Shown: positions 40,716-49,882 of the stretch, one piece after another
Layout of the letters: each line of letters begins with the position of its first letter
How positions within the stretch are numbered: the first letter of the stretch is position 1
Assembly (NCBI GenBank): GCA_016713275.1
Contig: JADJPL010000003.1
Span: forward strand, 744,001 to 808,000
DNA from: Haliscomenobacter sp.
GTDB lineage: Bacteria > Bacteroidota > Bacteroidia > Chitinophagales > Saprospiraceae
Length of the DNA stretch: 64,000 nt
Direction: 5' to 3'
Translations under genes and position numbers: made by a program
Notes under the pieces: generated by a model
Seen by the model: the letters and a program-made list of their open reading frames with translations, nothing else
What the model was told of the DNA's origin: nothing
Database searches by the model: none

Positions 40716-41073
40716 GGGCGAGTAAAATTTATAGGTTATTTACTTAGTGTAAATGTAACAATAATTAATGAAAAAGGAAAAATTTTTTACAAATTTTATT
40801 TGGTGATTTTTGTCGGACTTTTTGATGACAAAAAAATAGAACGGTCATTTGAACCTGTATTTTAGTTTCGTTTTTTTAACATCCATAAATAAATGAATAT
40901 TAGTTCATTTTAAAAAATGTCAAATAAAAAGTGACAGAATAATATTTTGAAATAAAAAAACGCTTCAAAAATCAAGCCGGGGCGAACCAAATCAGTGAGG
41001 AAATAGTTTTCCCTATGTTCTGGGTAAGCAGGCAGCCGTATCGCGAAGGTAAAAACTTTTTACCCTCCACTTT
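40716..41073. other. AT-rich intergenic region upstream of gap and tRNA genes
   Basis: Highly AT-rich; no convincing open frame or repeat. It must hold the promoter for the leftward gap gene. A TTTG at the right side and loose TA-rich boxes are seen on the minus strand, but none matches well enough to call. Confidence 0.5.
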
Positions 41074-41103
41074 TTTGTCATTTGCCAAAAGGTTATATAT
41101 TTG
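41074..41103 (+). promoter_or_regulatory. Promoter for tRNA-Glu pair
   Basis: -33 box TTTG at 41074-41077 and -7 box TATATTTG at 41096-41103, separated by 18 bp, matching the Bacteroidota TTTG/TAnnTTTG consensus. The first tRNA begins 73 bp after the -7 box. Confidence 0.75.
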
Positions 41104-41176
41104 CAACGCTTTTGAAAAAAATAGCATTTAGTTAACATTCCGTAGCTTTTTTCTCAAAACAGGGTTGCAACAGCAC

Positions 41177-41251
41177 GGTCCGTTCGTCTAGGGGTTAGGA
41201 CGTATCCCTTTCACGGATAAAACACGGGTTCGATTCCCGTACGGACTGCCA
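41177..41251 (+). tRNA. tRNA-Glu(UUC), copy 1
   Basis: 75-nt cloverleaf. The acceptor stem GGTCCGT pairs with ACGGACT, the anticodon loop CTTTCAC gives TTC, the T-loop is GGTTCGATTCC, and CCA is encoded at the 3' end. Confidence 0.97.
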
Positions 41252-41269
41252 CCTTTTTTGTATGCATCT

Positions 41270-41344
41270 GGTCCGTTCGTCTAGGGGTTAGGACGTATCC
41301 CTTTCACGGATAAAACACGGGTTCGATTCCCGTACGGACTGCCA
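41270..41344 (+). tRNA. tRNA-Glu(UUC), copy 2
   Basis: Base-for-base identical to copy 1 over 75 nt, 18 bp downstream, with encoded CCA. Very probably the same transcript. Confidence 0.97.
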
Positions 41345-41347
41345 GGA

Positions 41348-41380
41348 GAAGGGCGCCCCCACGGGCGCCCTTCGTTTTTT
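41348..41380 (+). terminator. Intrinsic terminator after tRNA-Glu pair
   Basis: Perfect 11-bp stem GAAGGGCGCCC/GGGCGCCCTTC with a 4-nt loop, followed by GTTTTTT. Confidence 0.92.
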
Positions 41381-41397
41381 GAAGGGATTCCTTTGGG

Positions 41398-41958
41398 TTA
41401 TTTCCGGAAAATTTGGCGGGTGTCTATGGCCAGGTCCAGGTAGCTGGCGTTCGCTATTTCGCCCTTATCTATGCGCCCGGAGAGTTGGTATGTATTTCCG
41501 TCAGGCGCCCGGAAGGTGTAAATGACTTGCCCGGCCAGGTCGATCAGCCAGCATTCAGGCACTCCGCTTGCTGCGTAAAGCGGCAGCTTGACGTCCCGGT
41601 CGAAAGCCGCCGAACTATCCCCCACTTCAATGATCAGGAGCGAATCGGCGCCTTTGGGATGCTCGTTTTCGTAAAAATCATCCCGGTAGTATACCACGGC
41701 AATATCGGGTTCCGGTTCAGAAAACCCGTCTGCGAGGATTGGATTTTGTATCCGAACAATAAACTGATCGTCAAGCTGGCGCGAAAGCAATTGATTCAGC
41801 CGGTCAACCATTGCCGCGTGCTTACTTCCAATGGGGCTCATGTCGATAATTTCGCCGTTAATTAACTCGATTCCGCGCTCCGGTAACATGCCTGTTTCGG
41901 CCATTTTATGGTATTCCGCCACAGAAACCCGGCGAACAGATGATTTCATTTCCATCAC
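41398..41958 (-). CDS. Uma2-family (DUF820) restriction-endonuclease-fold protein
   Basis: 186 residues, intact. The PD-(D/E)XK-type core is visible as RGIELINGEIIDMSPIGSKH, the catalytic EPEPDIAVV, and LLIIEVGDSSAAFDRDVKLP (Glu...Lys), then YAASGVPECWLIDL. Uma2 proteins are abundant and of uncertain role in many free-living bacteria. It stands alone between the tRNA genes and the pullulanase. A second Met three bases later is equally likely as the start. Confidence 0.88.
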   Translation of the reverse strand: MMEMKSSVRRVSVAEYHKMAETGMLPERGIELINGEIIDMSPIGSKHAAMVDRLNQLLSRQLDDQFIVRIQNPILADGFSEPEPDIAVVYYRDDFYENEHPKGADSLLIIEVGDSSAAFDRDVKLPLYAASGVPECWLIDLAGQVIYTFRAPDGNTYQLSGRIDKGEIANASYLDLAIDTRQIFRK

Positions 41959-42045
41959 AGTGCTTTTCGGTCTGATTCAAAGTTAGGGCTTTTTTATACA
42001 CGAGGCCATTTCATTTTTTTATATTATCCTTCCTTCCCAATGCGT

Positions 42046-42053
42046 TACATTTG
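42046..42053 (+). promoter_or_regulatory. -7 promoter box for pullulanase
   Basis: TACATTTG matches TAnnTTTG, 48 bp before the ATG at 42102. No clear -33 TTTG. Between them lies a short run of TAACGTC-like repeats (42059-42092). Confidence 0.45.
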
Positions 42054-42101
42054 CATCGGCTAACGTCCAACGTCTAACAGCTAACGTCTAATTTATCATC
42101 C

Positions 42102-44122
42102 ATGAAATACGTGTATATAGCGGCTCTGAGCCTTGCTGTACAAAGCCTTGCAGCCCAAACCGCAAGAAACGCTTCCATGAACTACAACGACTATCCGGTC
42201 TATTCCGGGAAAGATCTCGGATTGACCTACACGCCCGACAGTTCCACCTTCAGGGTATATGCGCCCTCCGCCAAATCCATGCGCCTGTTGTTGTACCAGG
42301 CCGGCGAAGGGGGGGAGCCCCAAAGCATTATCGAGATGGACCCCTCCAAACAGGGCGTTTGGAAAGCGGTGGTCAAAGGGGATTTGAAGCGGCGGTTTTA
42401 CGCGTTCCAGACCCAGATTCGCGGCAAATGGTCTAACCCCGTGCCCGACCCCTACGCTAAAGCGGTGGGGGTAAACGGGATGCGCGCCCAGGTCCTTGAT
42501 TTAGAAGACACCCATCCTGCCAATTGGTATATGGACCGGCGTCCGGAGCTGAAAAGTTACAACGACATCGTCTTGTACGAACTGCATGTCCGCGATTTTT
42601 CTTCGCACCCGTCGTCAGGCAGCCGCTATCCCGGCAAATACCTGGCGTTTACGGAACGGGGACTCTTAGCCCCGATGGGCAGATCACCGGCCTGGAGCAT
42701 ATCCGCCAGTTGGGCGTGACCCACGTCCATTTGCTGCCGGTTTTCGACTTCCGTTCCATCGACGAGCGCCTCCCCATGGAAAAAGCCCCGTATAACTGGG
42801 GCTACGACCCCCAAAATTACAACGTACCCGAGGGGAGCTACGCCACCGACCCGTTCGACGGGGCCGCGCGGATCAGGGAATTCAAGCAGATGGTCCAGGC
42901 GATGCACGCTTCCGGGCTGCGCGTGGTGATGGACGTGGTGTACAACCATACCGGATGGACGGAGGAGGCGCTGTTCAACCAGTTGGTTCCGGGGTATTAC
43001 TACCGGCAGGACGACAAAGGCGGGTTCTCCAACGCCTCGGCCTGCGGCAACGAAATCGCTTCGGAGCGGGCCATGGTCCGCAAATTCATCGTGGAATCGG
43101 TTGTCTATTGGGCCAAAGAATACCATATCGACGGGTTCCGGTTTGACCTGATGGGCATTCACGACCTCGAAACCATGAATGCGGTCCGCAAAGCGCTGGA
43201 CCAGGTAGACCCCTCCATTTTCATCTACGGGGAAGGCTGGACGGCAGGCGGATCCCCGCTGCCCGACTCGCTGAGAGCGTTAAAAGCCAATACCTTTAAA
43301 CTGGACCGGATTGCGGCGTTTAGCGATGAATTCCGGGACGGCCTGCGCGGGCATGTCTTTTCTCCTACCGATACGGGGTTTATTTCCGGAAAGCCTGGAT
43401 TGAAGCAAAGCGTTCAGTTTGGAATCGCAGGCGCTGTGTTTCATCCCCAGGTCGATTATTCGCAGGTCAATTATTCCAAGGCGCCCTGTGCGAACGAACC
43501 TACCCAGGCGATTAACTATGCTTCTTGTCACGACAACCATACCTTGTGGGACCGCCTGGCGCTTTCTGCCGGAAAAAAATCCCGGGGGCTCCGGTTTCGC
43601 ATGCAGAAGCTGGCTATGGCCATGGTACTGAGTTCCCAGGGCGTGCCGTTCCTGCACGCGGGTTCAGAAATTCTGCGCACCAAGCAAGGCGTGGAGAATT
43701 CGTTTGAATCCCCCGACAGCATCAACCAGATCAACTGGGCCTGGAAGGAAACCAACGCGGAGTTATTTGATTACGTTCAGGCGCTGATTACCATCCGCAA
43801 GTTGCATCCCGCATTCCGCATGCCCACGGCGTCGATGATTCGGGAGCGCCTTACCTTCGTGGAGCACGAGAGCGAGAACGTCATCAGTTACGTCCTCACC
43901 GATCATGCCAATGGGGATTCATGGAAAAATATTATGGTTATTTTTAACGGGAGCCCGGAATATCAGGGGGTGGCGGTGCCCCCGGTGAACTGGACCATCG
44001 CGGTCAATGTGGATGCCGCGCATCCGGAAGGGCTGGGCACGTTTCGGGCGTATAACCTGCTGGTGCCGGCTTATTCCGCTATTGTGATGTTTACCCAGGA
44101 AGACATCCTCCGCCGCGACTAG
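42102..44122 (+). CDS. pulA: Type I pullulanase (GH13), secreted, frameshifted
   Basis: About 673 residues after one frame correction. A signal peptide (AALSLAVQSLAAQ) and a CBM48-like N-terminal domain (STFRVYAPSAKSMRLLLY) come first. The GH13 barrel has the type I pullulanase motif YNWGYDPQNY, region I DVVYNHTG, region II GFRFDLMG (nucleophile Asp), region III IYGEGWTAG (acid/base Glu) and region IV CHDNHTLWD. The enzyme cleaves alpha-1,6 branches in pullulan or glycogen-type glucans. The frame breaks at 42658-42661 (GGGG should be GGGGG; TERGTLSPDGQ expected). Probably a sequence error. Confidence 0.93.
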
Positions 44123-44180
44123 GCATAGGGGAGGTCTATTGCATGAAATCGAAGATTTTTAAACCTTGCAAAGAAAAACG

Positions 44181-44762
44181 ATGAATCGGTTAGTTGTTGT
44201 TTTTTCGCTTGTTGCCCTGACCCTGGCCTTTGCCTCTTGCCGGAACGAACCCAAACCTGCTGCTCAACAAACGCCCGCAACCGGGGCGGAAACGGCAGGC
44301 ATGGAGGTTAAGGACGATGGAGGCCCCAAGGACCAAAAAGCGATTGAGGCATTTTCGGCGGCTATTGACGCCAATTTGAGCACGATGACCCTCAGAGGCC
44401 CCCAGACCGTCGATTTTTCCAGCGGGCAGCGGGGGGAAGTTACCGTTTACGCCGACACCTCTGCCATGCCGATGCTGGCGTACTGCCAGATTCGGGAGGT
44501 GGAACAATGGTATTATTTGTATAACCGCCGGGTCGTCCAATTCAAGGAGCGCCGCCCGGGAAAGAAGGGATTCGAGGAACGCCGCTGGTATTATAGCCAG
44601 ACGAACCTTCTTGCCGGGGAGTTGCGCAAAGCCAACACGCCCGACGGGCTGGCTGCAGCAACTCCTAAGCCCCTCAGCCCTTCGGATGCGCAGCCTGAAG
44701 AGACCCTTGGCGCTGTAGGGATGCGCGTGCTGGAGATTCTATTTGGACCGCCCCCGCAATAA
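44181..44762 (+). CDS. Hypothetical lipoprotein
   Basis: About 193 residues from the ATG at 44181. There is a signal peptide with lipobox AFASC, a Pro/Ala/Thr-rich linker, then a domain with EVEQWYYLYNRRVVQFKERRP and RRWYYSQTNLLAGEL. I do not recognise the family. Its last bases overlap an upstream extension of the next gene, and the two may be co-transcribed. Confidence 0.75.
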   Translation: MNRLVVVFSLVALTLAFASCRNEPKPAAQQTPATGAETAGMEVKDDGGPKDQKAIEAFSAAIDANLSTMTLRGPQTVDFSSGQRGEVTVYADTSAMPMLAYCQIREVEQWYYLYNRRVVQFKERRPGKKGFEERRWYYSQTNLLAGELRKANTPDGLAAATPKPLSPSDAQPEETLGAVGMRVLEILFGPPPQ

Positions 44763-44775
44763 AAACCCACAATCG

Positions 44776-45873
44776 ATGTTAACCCGTTTCGTACTGCTTT
44801 TCATATTCGCTGCCGTGGCGCCCGGCTTGTTGCCGGCGCAACCCGAGGCGGCAGTTGAGGTTTGCGACCTCACCCTGCGGCTTAAAGGCGACGACGTGCA
44901 GGACCTGTATTATGGCTTTGCAGCGGGGGACCGCCTGGTATTTCGTTTCGAAGAAACCGGCGGCTTGGCTATCGCCAGAGTGGAAATTTCGGAGTACCCG
45001 GATCAACTCCGGTTCCAGGAGTTGGAGACGGCCCTGGTGGAGGAAAAGGTGATTTACGTCCAGCGCAGCGGGGTATTCCGCTTCCGGTTTGCCAACGACC
45101 GGAGGGAGAAAAACTGCAAAGTGACGATCCAGCGGATTCCCGGCAGCGCGCAGACCCGGGGGTTTCGGACGGCGGTCCGCTGGGTGGAGCAATACGATAC
45201 CGTGTACCAGGATCGGCCAGCCCAGATGGAAACGCGGCAGGTGGAACGCCGGCGCTGGGACCTGGTGCGGGTCGATACAGCCGTTGTCAACCTGATCGAC
45301 AAAAAAGAGCGGGTGCACTCGCGGGGAAATTTCCATGAGGAATCCAGCAGTGTGGTCAAGGTTTCGCTGCCTAAAAACTATGAGGAGCCGGGCCGCACCT
45401 ACGAAGTCATCTCCTGGGCTTACTGGATCGGGGTAGGGGAGGAGGCAGAAGGGCAGTACCGGGAAGCCAACCGGACTGCCAAGCTTGCCAAATCGGCGAC
45501 CAATGCGGTGAAAAACTTCGGCATCTTGGCGGGGCCGTATGGCGCGCTCGCATCGCTTGCCATCGATGGCGTCAGCTTCTTCCTGCCGCCGGGCAAAGGC
45601 GATAATGTGCAGTACGAGGTTCGCGCCGGGGGCAAGCTCGTCGATCAGGGCGATGGGCCCGCTGCGTTTGCCCGGCACGGGAATTACACGCAGGGGGAAG
45701 TACAGTTTAAGCTAAGCAACGACAACCTTCTCGACGCTGTTGACGTGAGCCTGCGCGTGATGGCGGTTGCCGCCGTGAAAACGTATAAAGAGTCGGTTTA
45801 TCTGGAAACCCAGGAAGCTCCTGTGGTGAAAAAGGAAATTACGCTTAAAAAAGTGCCCGCGCTCTGGAATTAA
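44776..45873 (+). CDS. Secreted hypothetical protein
   Basis: About 365 residues from the ATG at 44776 (MLTRFVLLFIFAAVAPG), with a signal peptide. The start is 14 bp after the preceding stop. The middle has WVEQYDTVYQDRPAQ and a Gly/Ala hydrophobic segment (NFGILAGPYGALASLAIDG). Family not recognised. It may work with the lipoprotein before it. Confidence 0.72.
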   Translation: MLTRFVLLFIFAAVAPGLLPAQPEAAVEVCDLTLRLKGDDVQDLYYGFAAGDRLVFRFEETGGLAIARVEISEYPDQLRFQELETALVEEKVIYVQRSGVFRFRFANDRREKNCKVTIQRIPGSAQTRGFRTAVRWVEQYDTVYQDRPAQMETRQVERRRWDLVRVDTAVVNLIDKKERVHSRGNFHEESSSVVKVSLPKNYEEPGRTYEVISWAYWIGVGEEAEGQYREANRTAKLAKSATNAVKNFGILAGPYGALASLAIDGVSFFLPPGKGDNVQYEVRAGGKLVDQGDGPAAFARHGNYTQGEVQFKLSNDNLLDAVDVSLRVMAVAAVKTYKESVYLETQEAPVVKKEITLKKVPALWN

Positions 45874-45907
45874 GGGGTTTGAGCCAAGCGCGAGGTAACG
45901 GCATAAT

Positions 45908-45941
45908 TTTGAGAAAAACCGGTTGGAAATCCCTACCTTTG
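45908..45941 (+). promoter_or_regulatory. Promoter for the protease gene
   Basis: -33 TTTG at 45908-45911 and -7 TACCTTTG at 45934-45941, spacer 22 bp. The predicted leader to the ATG at 46154 is about 200 nt and holds no other clear signal. Confidence 0.65.
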
Positions 45942-46153
45942 TTCAGAAGGGCTGTAGCTCCTTTTATCCATAACCAAACACATTCTTCCTTGAGGTATCC
46001 GGTTTTTGCCTAAGGAGGAGCTAAATCCCTTTCTTGTTTTTTGTTCTTTGAATAACTTATTGAAATTCAGAAAGAAAATGCGCATTCAATAAGCTGTTCT
46101 ACCTAGGGCGCCTGTGTTGGTTTTGCTAGATGTCTATTATAATCCCATTACTG

Positions 46154-48106
46154 ATGAAACCTTACGTTTACCTTTCCATTTTATTGGTTTTTGTAACCTT
46201 TTTGCCTGCGTTTGCCCAAAACGATCGGGCCAATCTGCCGCTTTCGTTTCGCCCATCAATTCAGGACCGGCTCTATCAGGCCGGGCTTAAGATGAACCGG
46301 CTTCCGCAGCCGGATTTACGGCGCGTCCGGCAGGAAGACGAGATCCATCCCGGCACGCGGTTTGCCGTTCCACTGAACGCCGACTTTGGGCTTTACCAGT
46401 CCGGTACCTGGACGGATTTGCCCGATGGGAGCCGGTTGTGGCGGCTCCAGCTCGAAGCCAAAGACGCTTTGGGGCTGGTGGCGCTGTACGACGATTTTTT
46501 CCTTCCGGATGGAGCTACGCTGTTCATGTACAGCGCAGACCGGAAAACCGTGCTCGGGCCGTTTACCTCGAAGGACAATACCCCTTCCCGGAAATTTGTT
46601 ACCGGCGTTGCCCAGGGCGAATCGTCGGTATTGGAATACTGGGAACCCGCCGCCGTCCGCGGCCAGGGTAGGCTGCATATCTTTCGGGTAGATTACGCCT
46701 ATCACCGGCAAAACCTGCTCTCCTCCGGTTTCTCCACTGCGGGCAGCCTGGATAATGAGTTGGGGTTCGGGGCTTCGGACTCTTGCCAGACCAATATCAA
46801 CTGCGGCGTGGGCGCCGATCTGGCGAAAGAAAAACGGGGCATCTGCCGTATCATGCTCGTGGTGCAGGAAGGAACCGGTTTCTGCACCGGCAACCTCATG
46901 AACAACACCAAACAGGATGGCCGCCCGCTTTTGCTGACGGCTTTCCACTGCCAGGATGGCTACATCCCCCTGTATGATTTCTGGAGGTTTGATTTTAATT
47001 ACGAATCGTCCTCTTGCGAGAACCCCGGAGGGGAGCCGCCTTACAATTCCATTGTAGGCTGTACACAGCTTTCGGGGCGCCGGGAAAACGATTTTTTGCT
47101 GCTGGAGATGAAGCATGCCGTTCCCGGATCGTTTAAAGCCTATTTTCTGGGGTGGAACCGGACGATCGCCGCGCCTTCTTTTGGATCGATTATACATCAC
47201 CCCCGGGGGGATATCAAAAAGCTCTCTCTGGATGATGATGGGATCAGCATTTTCAGGGATTCCATCATCTGGAACAACGACGTGACGACCCCGTCGGAGC
47301 ACCATTTCCGCTCCCGGTTTGATCTCGGCAGTTTTGATATCGGGTCTTCCGGCGCCGCTTTATTGAACCAGGACCGCCATGTGGTAGGCCACCTGCACGG
47401 AGGGGCTGCTTCCTGCTCGGGCTCAACGGCTTACTTCGGCCGGTTATTCATGGCCTGGGAAGGGGGGGGCGGCGCGCTTACCCGCTTAAAAGACTGGCTC
47501 GACCCCGAAGGAACCCTTCAGCTTACCCTGGACGGCATGGAAAATTCCCTGAACGCCACAAGCGTGGTCGCTGGCACGGTGTCTATGGAAAACGGCAAAG
47601 GCGTTGCCAATGCCTCGGTCAGTTTGTTGTCCGGAGGAGGGCTGACGGTAAGCACAATGACGGATTCGCTTGGGAAATATGCATTTAGCGGGGTTCCGGT
47701 TGGGGAATCGGTCGAGATATCGGTGACCAAACAAGATGTTTCGCTGAACGGCTGCTCGGTAGCGGACCTCATCAAAGTGCAGAAACATATCCTCAATGTC
47801 GAGGGCTTGGGTAGCCCATTTCAGTGGATTGCTTCGGATGTGAACCTTTCGCGAACGATTTCGACGCTGGACTTGATTCAGATCCGGAAGGTAATCCTGG
47901 GGCTTGATCAGGAGTTTAAGTTTGTTCCGGCATGGATATTTCTTCCGGCAAACACGTCGTTCCCCAACGCGCCGAGTCCATTCCAGGGGTCTACTGCCTT
48001 GCCAACCCTGTTCCAGATTGGCGCGCTTGCCGGCGACCGGCTGGATGTGAACTTTACCGGCGTCAAATACGGCGATGTAAACAACTCCGCAAACCCGCAG
48101 AATTAG
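46154..48106 (+). CDS. Secreted trypsin-like serine protease with dockerin-like end
   Basis: About 650 residues. After a signal peptide comes an N-terminal propeptide-like region, then a chymotrypsin-fold domain with LLTAFHC (His ~265), RENDFLLLEM (Asp ~313) and DIGSSGAALL (Ser ~399), as in lysyl-endopeptidase-like enzymes. A carboxypeptidase-regulatory-like domain (VVAGTVSMENGKGVANA) and dockerin-type repeats (CSVADLIKVQKHIL, STLDLIQIRKVILG) follow. The protein ends GDVNNSANPQN without the T9SS sorting domain that usually follows such dockerin ends, so it may be truncated. Its stop overlaps the convergent ferredoxin gene by two bases. Confidence 0.83.
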   Translation: MKPYVYLSILLVFVTFLPAFAQNDRANLPLSFRPSIQDRLYQAGLKMNRLPQPDLRRVRQEDEIHPGTRFAVPLNADFGLYQSGTWTDLPDGSRLWRLQLEAKDALGLVALYDDFFLPDGATLFMYSADRKTVLGPFTSKDNTPSRKFVTGVAQGESSVLEYWEPAAVRGQGRLHIFRVDYAYHRQNLLSSGFSTAGSLDNELGFGASDSCQTNINCGVGADLAKEKRGICRIMLVVQEGTGFCTGNLMNNTKQDGRPLLLTAFHCQDGYIPLYDFWRFDFNYESSSCENPGGEPPYNSIVGCTQLSGRRENDFLLLEMKHAVPGSFKAYFLGWNRTIAAPSFGSIIHHPRGDIKKLSLDDDGISIFRDSIIWNNDVTTPSEHHFRSRFDLGSFDIGSSGAALLNQDRHVVGHLHGGAASCSGSTAYFGRLFMAWEGGGGALTRLKDWLDPEGTLQLTLDGMENSLNATSVVAGTVSMENGKGVANASVSLLSGGGLTVSTMTDSLGKYAFSGVPVGESVEISVTKQDVSLNGCSVADLIKVQKHILNVEGLGSPFQWIASDVNLSRTISTLDLIQIRKVILGLDQEFKFVPAWIFLPANTSFPNAPSPFQGSTALPTLFQIGALAGDRLDVNFTGVKYGDVNNSANPQN

Positions 48107-48345
48107 CGTTTGTTGAGGGAAACCTTAATGATCTTCACCGGACAGGACCGCGCCGCCGATTCAAGCCCTTCCAGCGCTTCGGTCCGCGAGGTGCGCACGG
48201 TGTGGAATCCTCTTTTCTCCTCCGAGTGGAGGAGGTTGCTCTTTCCGTCTTTCTTGCTCATGCGGAAAAACTCCGCCGCATGGTCTGCGCAATAATTGCA
48301 GCCAATGCATTTTTCCCGCTGTAAGGTGATGGTGATTGAGGGCAT
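48103..48345 (-). CDS. Single-cluster [4Fe-4S] ferredoxin
   Basis: 80 residues from the ATG at 48345. Cluster ligands are CIGCNYC near residue 13 and a C-terminal CP (ARSCPVKII). Upstream in-frame codons come from the tandem repeat and are not coding. The gene is downstream of the U32 peptidase gene on the same strand. U32 tRNA-hydroxylation proteins carry an iron-sulphur cluster, so the ferredoxin may serve it (inference). Confidence 0.85.
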   Translation of the reverse strand: MPSITITLQREKCIGCNYCADHAAEFFRMSKKDGKSNLLHSEEKRGFHTVRTSRTEALEGLESAARSCPVKIIKVSLNKR

Positions 48346-48351
48346 TGTTAA

Positions 48352-48497
48352 AGTTGCGAAGTTGCGAAGTTGCGAAGTTGCGAAGTTGCGAGGTTGCGAG
48401 GTTGCGAGGTTGTGGGTTGCGGGGTGCGAAGTGGTGCGGTGGGTTGCGAAGGGGTTGCGAGGTTGCGAAGTTGCGAAGTTGCGAAGTTGCAAAGTGA
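48352..48497. repeat. Octamer tandem repeat (TTGCGAAG)
   Basis: About 18 units of TTGCGAAG/TTGCGAGG in a block that degenerates in the middle (GTGCGGTGGG). It lies between the U32 gene and the ferredoxin gene, just beyond both coding ends. Confidence 0.9.
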
Positions 48498-48501
48498 CGC
48501 T

Positions 48502-49743
48502 CTACCGCCCATCCGCTTCCACCAATTTATACAGCTTATCGGATGGTCTGATTTTGAACGGGGTGGGGAAGGTGCATTGATCGCCTTTTCGGGCTTCGTT
48601 TGCCGGTTGGTCGCCGACCATGAGGGCGGCGAGGGTGAGGGTTTGGGCGCCGGTGGTGGGGCCGGTGATGAGGATTTCATCGCCGGGGGAAAGGCTGAAG
48701 GCCTCCACTTTAAATTGGGCGATGCCTGTTTTGGAGAAATAATTTTGCCCCTGGCCGATATAGATTTTTTTCTGGGTGGCGTGGGAGCCGGGGTGGTCTT
48801 CGGTCCATTCGCCCAATTCCTGGCCCAGGTAGTATCCGTTCCAGAACCCCCGGTTGTAGACGGTACCCAGTTGTTCCAGCCAGCCTTCTACTTTCTCGCG
48901 GGAATACGTACCTTCCTTCCAGGCGTCGATGGCTTCGCGATAGCAGCGGGTTGTGGTGGCAACGTAGTCGGCTGCGCGGCCCCGGCCTTCGATCTTCAGC
49001 ACCCGCACGCCTGCGTCGAGCACCTGGTCGAGGATATCGATGGTGCAGAGGTCTTTGGGCGACATGATGTATTCGTTGTCGATGAGCAGTTCTTGTCCGT
49101 CTTCATCGGTGACGTAGTATTTTTTACGGCAGTTTTGCCGGCAGGCGCCCCGATTGGCGGAGGAGTTGTGGGTGTGCAGGCTGAGGTAGCATTTGCCCGA
49201 TACCGCCATGCAAAGGGCGCCATGGGCAAAGATTTCGACCTGCACCAACTCGCCGGAAGGACCCAGGATGTGCTCCCGGCGAATGGAATCGACGATGGTT
49301 TTGACCTGGCTGACCGTCAGTTCCCTGCTGAGGACCATGGTATCGGCGAACAGGGAATAAAATTTAACCGTTTCGGCGTTGGTGATATTTGCCTGGGTGG
49401 ACATGTGGACTTCTACGCCTTTGCTGCGCGCATAGGCGATGGCGGCATGGTCGGCGGCGATAATCGCGGATACGCCCTCGGCCGCTGCGCGGTCGACGAT
49501 CCGGCGCATGAGCGCCATGTCGTGGTCGTACAGGATGGTGTTGAGGGTGATATAGGTGCGCACCCCGCGTTCGCGGCAACGGCGAACGATCTCGCCAAGG
49601 TCTTCTTCCGTAAAGTTGATGGAAGAAACCGCCCGCATGTTTAATTGTTCGATGCCGAAGTACACCGAGTCGGCGCCATTATCGAGCGCAGCCTGCAGGG
49701 CTTCGAAGCTTCCGGCAGGCGCCATGAGTTCCACGTGATTCAT
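48502..49743 (-). CDS. U32-family peptidase, TrhP-like tRNA hydroxylation protein
   Basis: 413 residues, intact. N-terminal VELMAPAGSFEALQAAL, then ADSVYFGIEQLNMRA, the His/Cys region EIFAHGALCMAVSGKCYLS and the cluster-type cysteines GACRQNCRKKY. This is the TrhP/YegQ type, which with prephenate-derived chemistry hydroxylates U34 of tRNAs. A peptidase activity is not established for this group. Gene product is cytoplasmic. The ferredoxin downstream fits. Confidence 0.87.
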   Translation of the reverse strand: MNHVELMAPAGSFEALQAALDNGADSVYFGIEQLNMRAVSSINFTEEDLGEIVRRCRERGVRTYITLNTILYDHDMALMRRIVDRAAAEGVSAIIAADHAAIAYARSKGVEVHMSTQANITNAETVKFYSLFADTMVLSRELTVSQVKTIVDSIRREHILGPSGELVQVEIFAHGALCMAVSGKCYLSLHTHNSSANRGACRQNCRKKYYVTDEDGQELLIDNEYIMSPKDLCTIDILDQVLDAGVRVLKIEGRGRAADYVATTTRCYREAIDAWKEGTYSREKVEGWLEQLGTVYNRGFWNGYYLGQELGEWTEDHPGSHATQKKIYIGQGQNYFSKTGIAQFKVEAFSLSPGDEILITGPTTGAQTLTLAALMVGDQPANEARKGDQCTFPTPFKIRPSDKLYKLVEADGR

Positions 49744-49882
49744 TATTTAGAATTATTCTGCAAAGATAAGGAAAAAGCGTACCTTTCAAGTAGGAATGCC
49801 ATTTCCGGAAGAAAAGAGCCTGTCTTTAACGGAGGGGCGCCCGTTTTTCCCACTGCCATCCGCACCCTAAAACCGGAGTAGT

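Noticed and set aside
48352..48497. CRISPR array
   Set aside because: The unit is 8 bp in direct tandem, without spacers, and no cas genes are present.
48370..49644. A long open frame on the plus strand, opposite the U32 gene
   Set aside because: It is the antisense frame of a well conserved gene and starts inside the octamer array.
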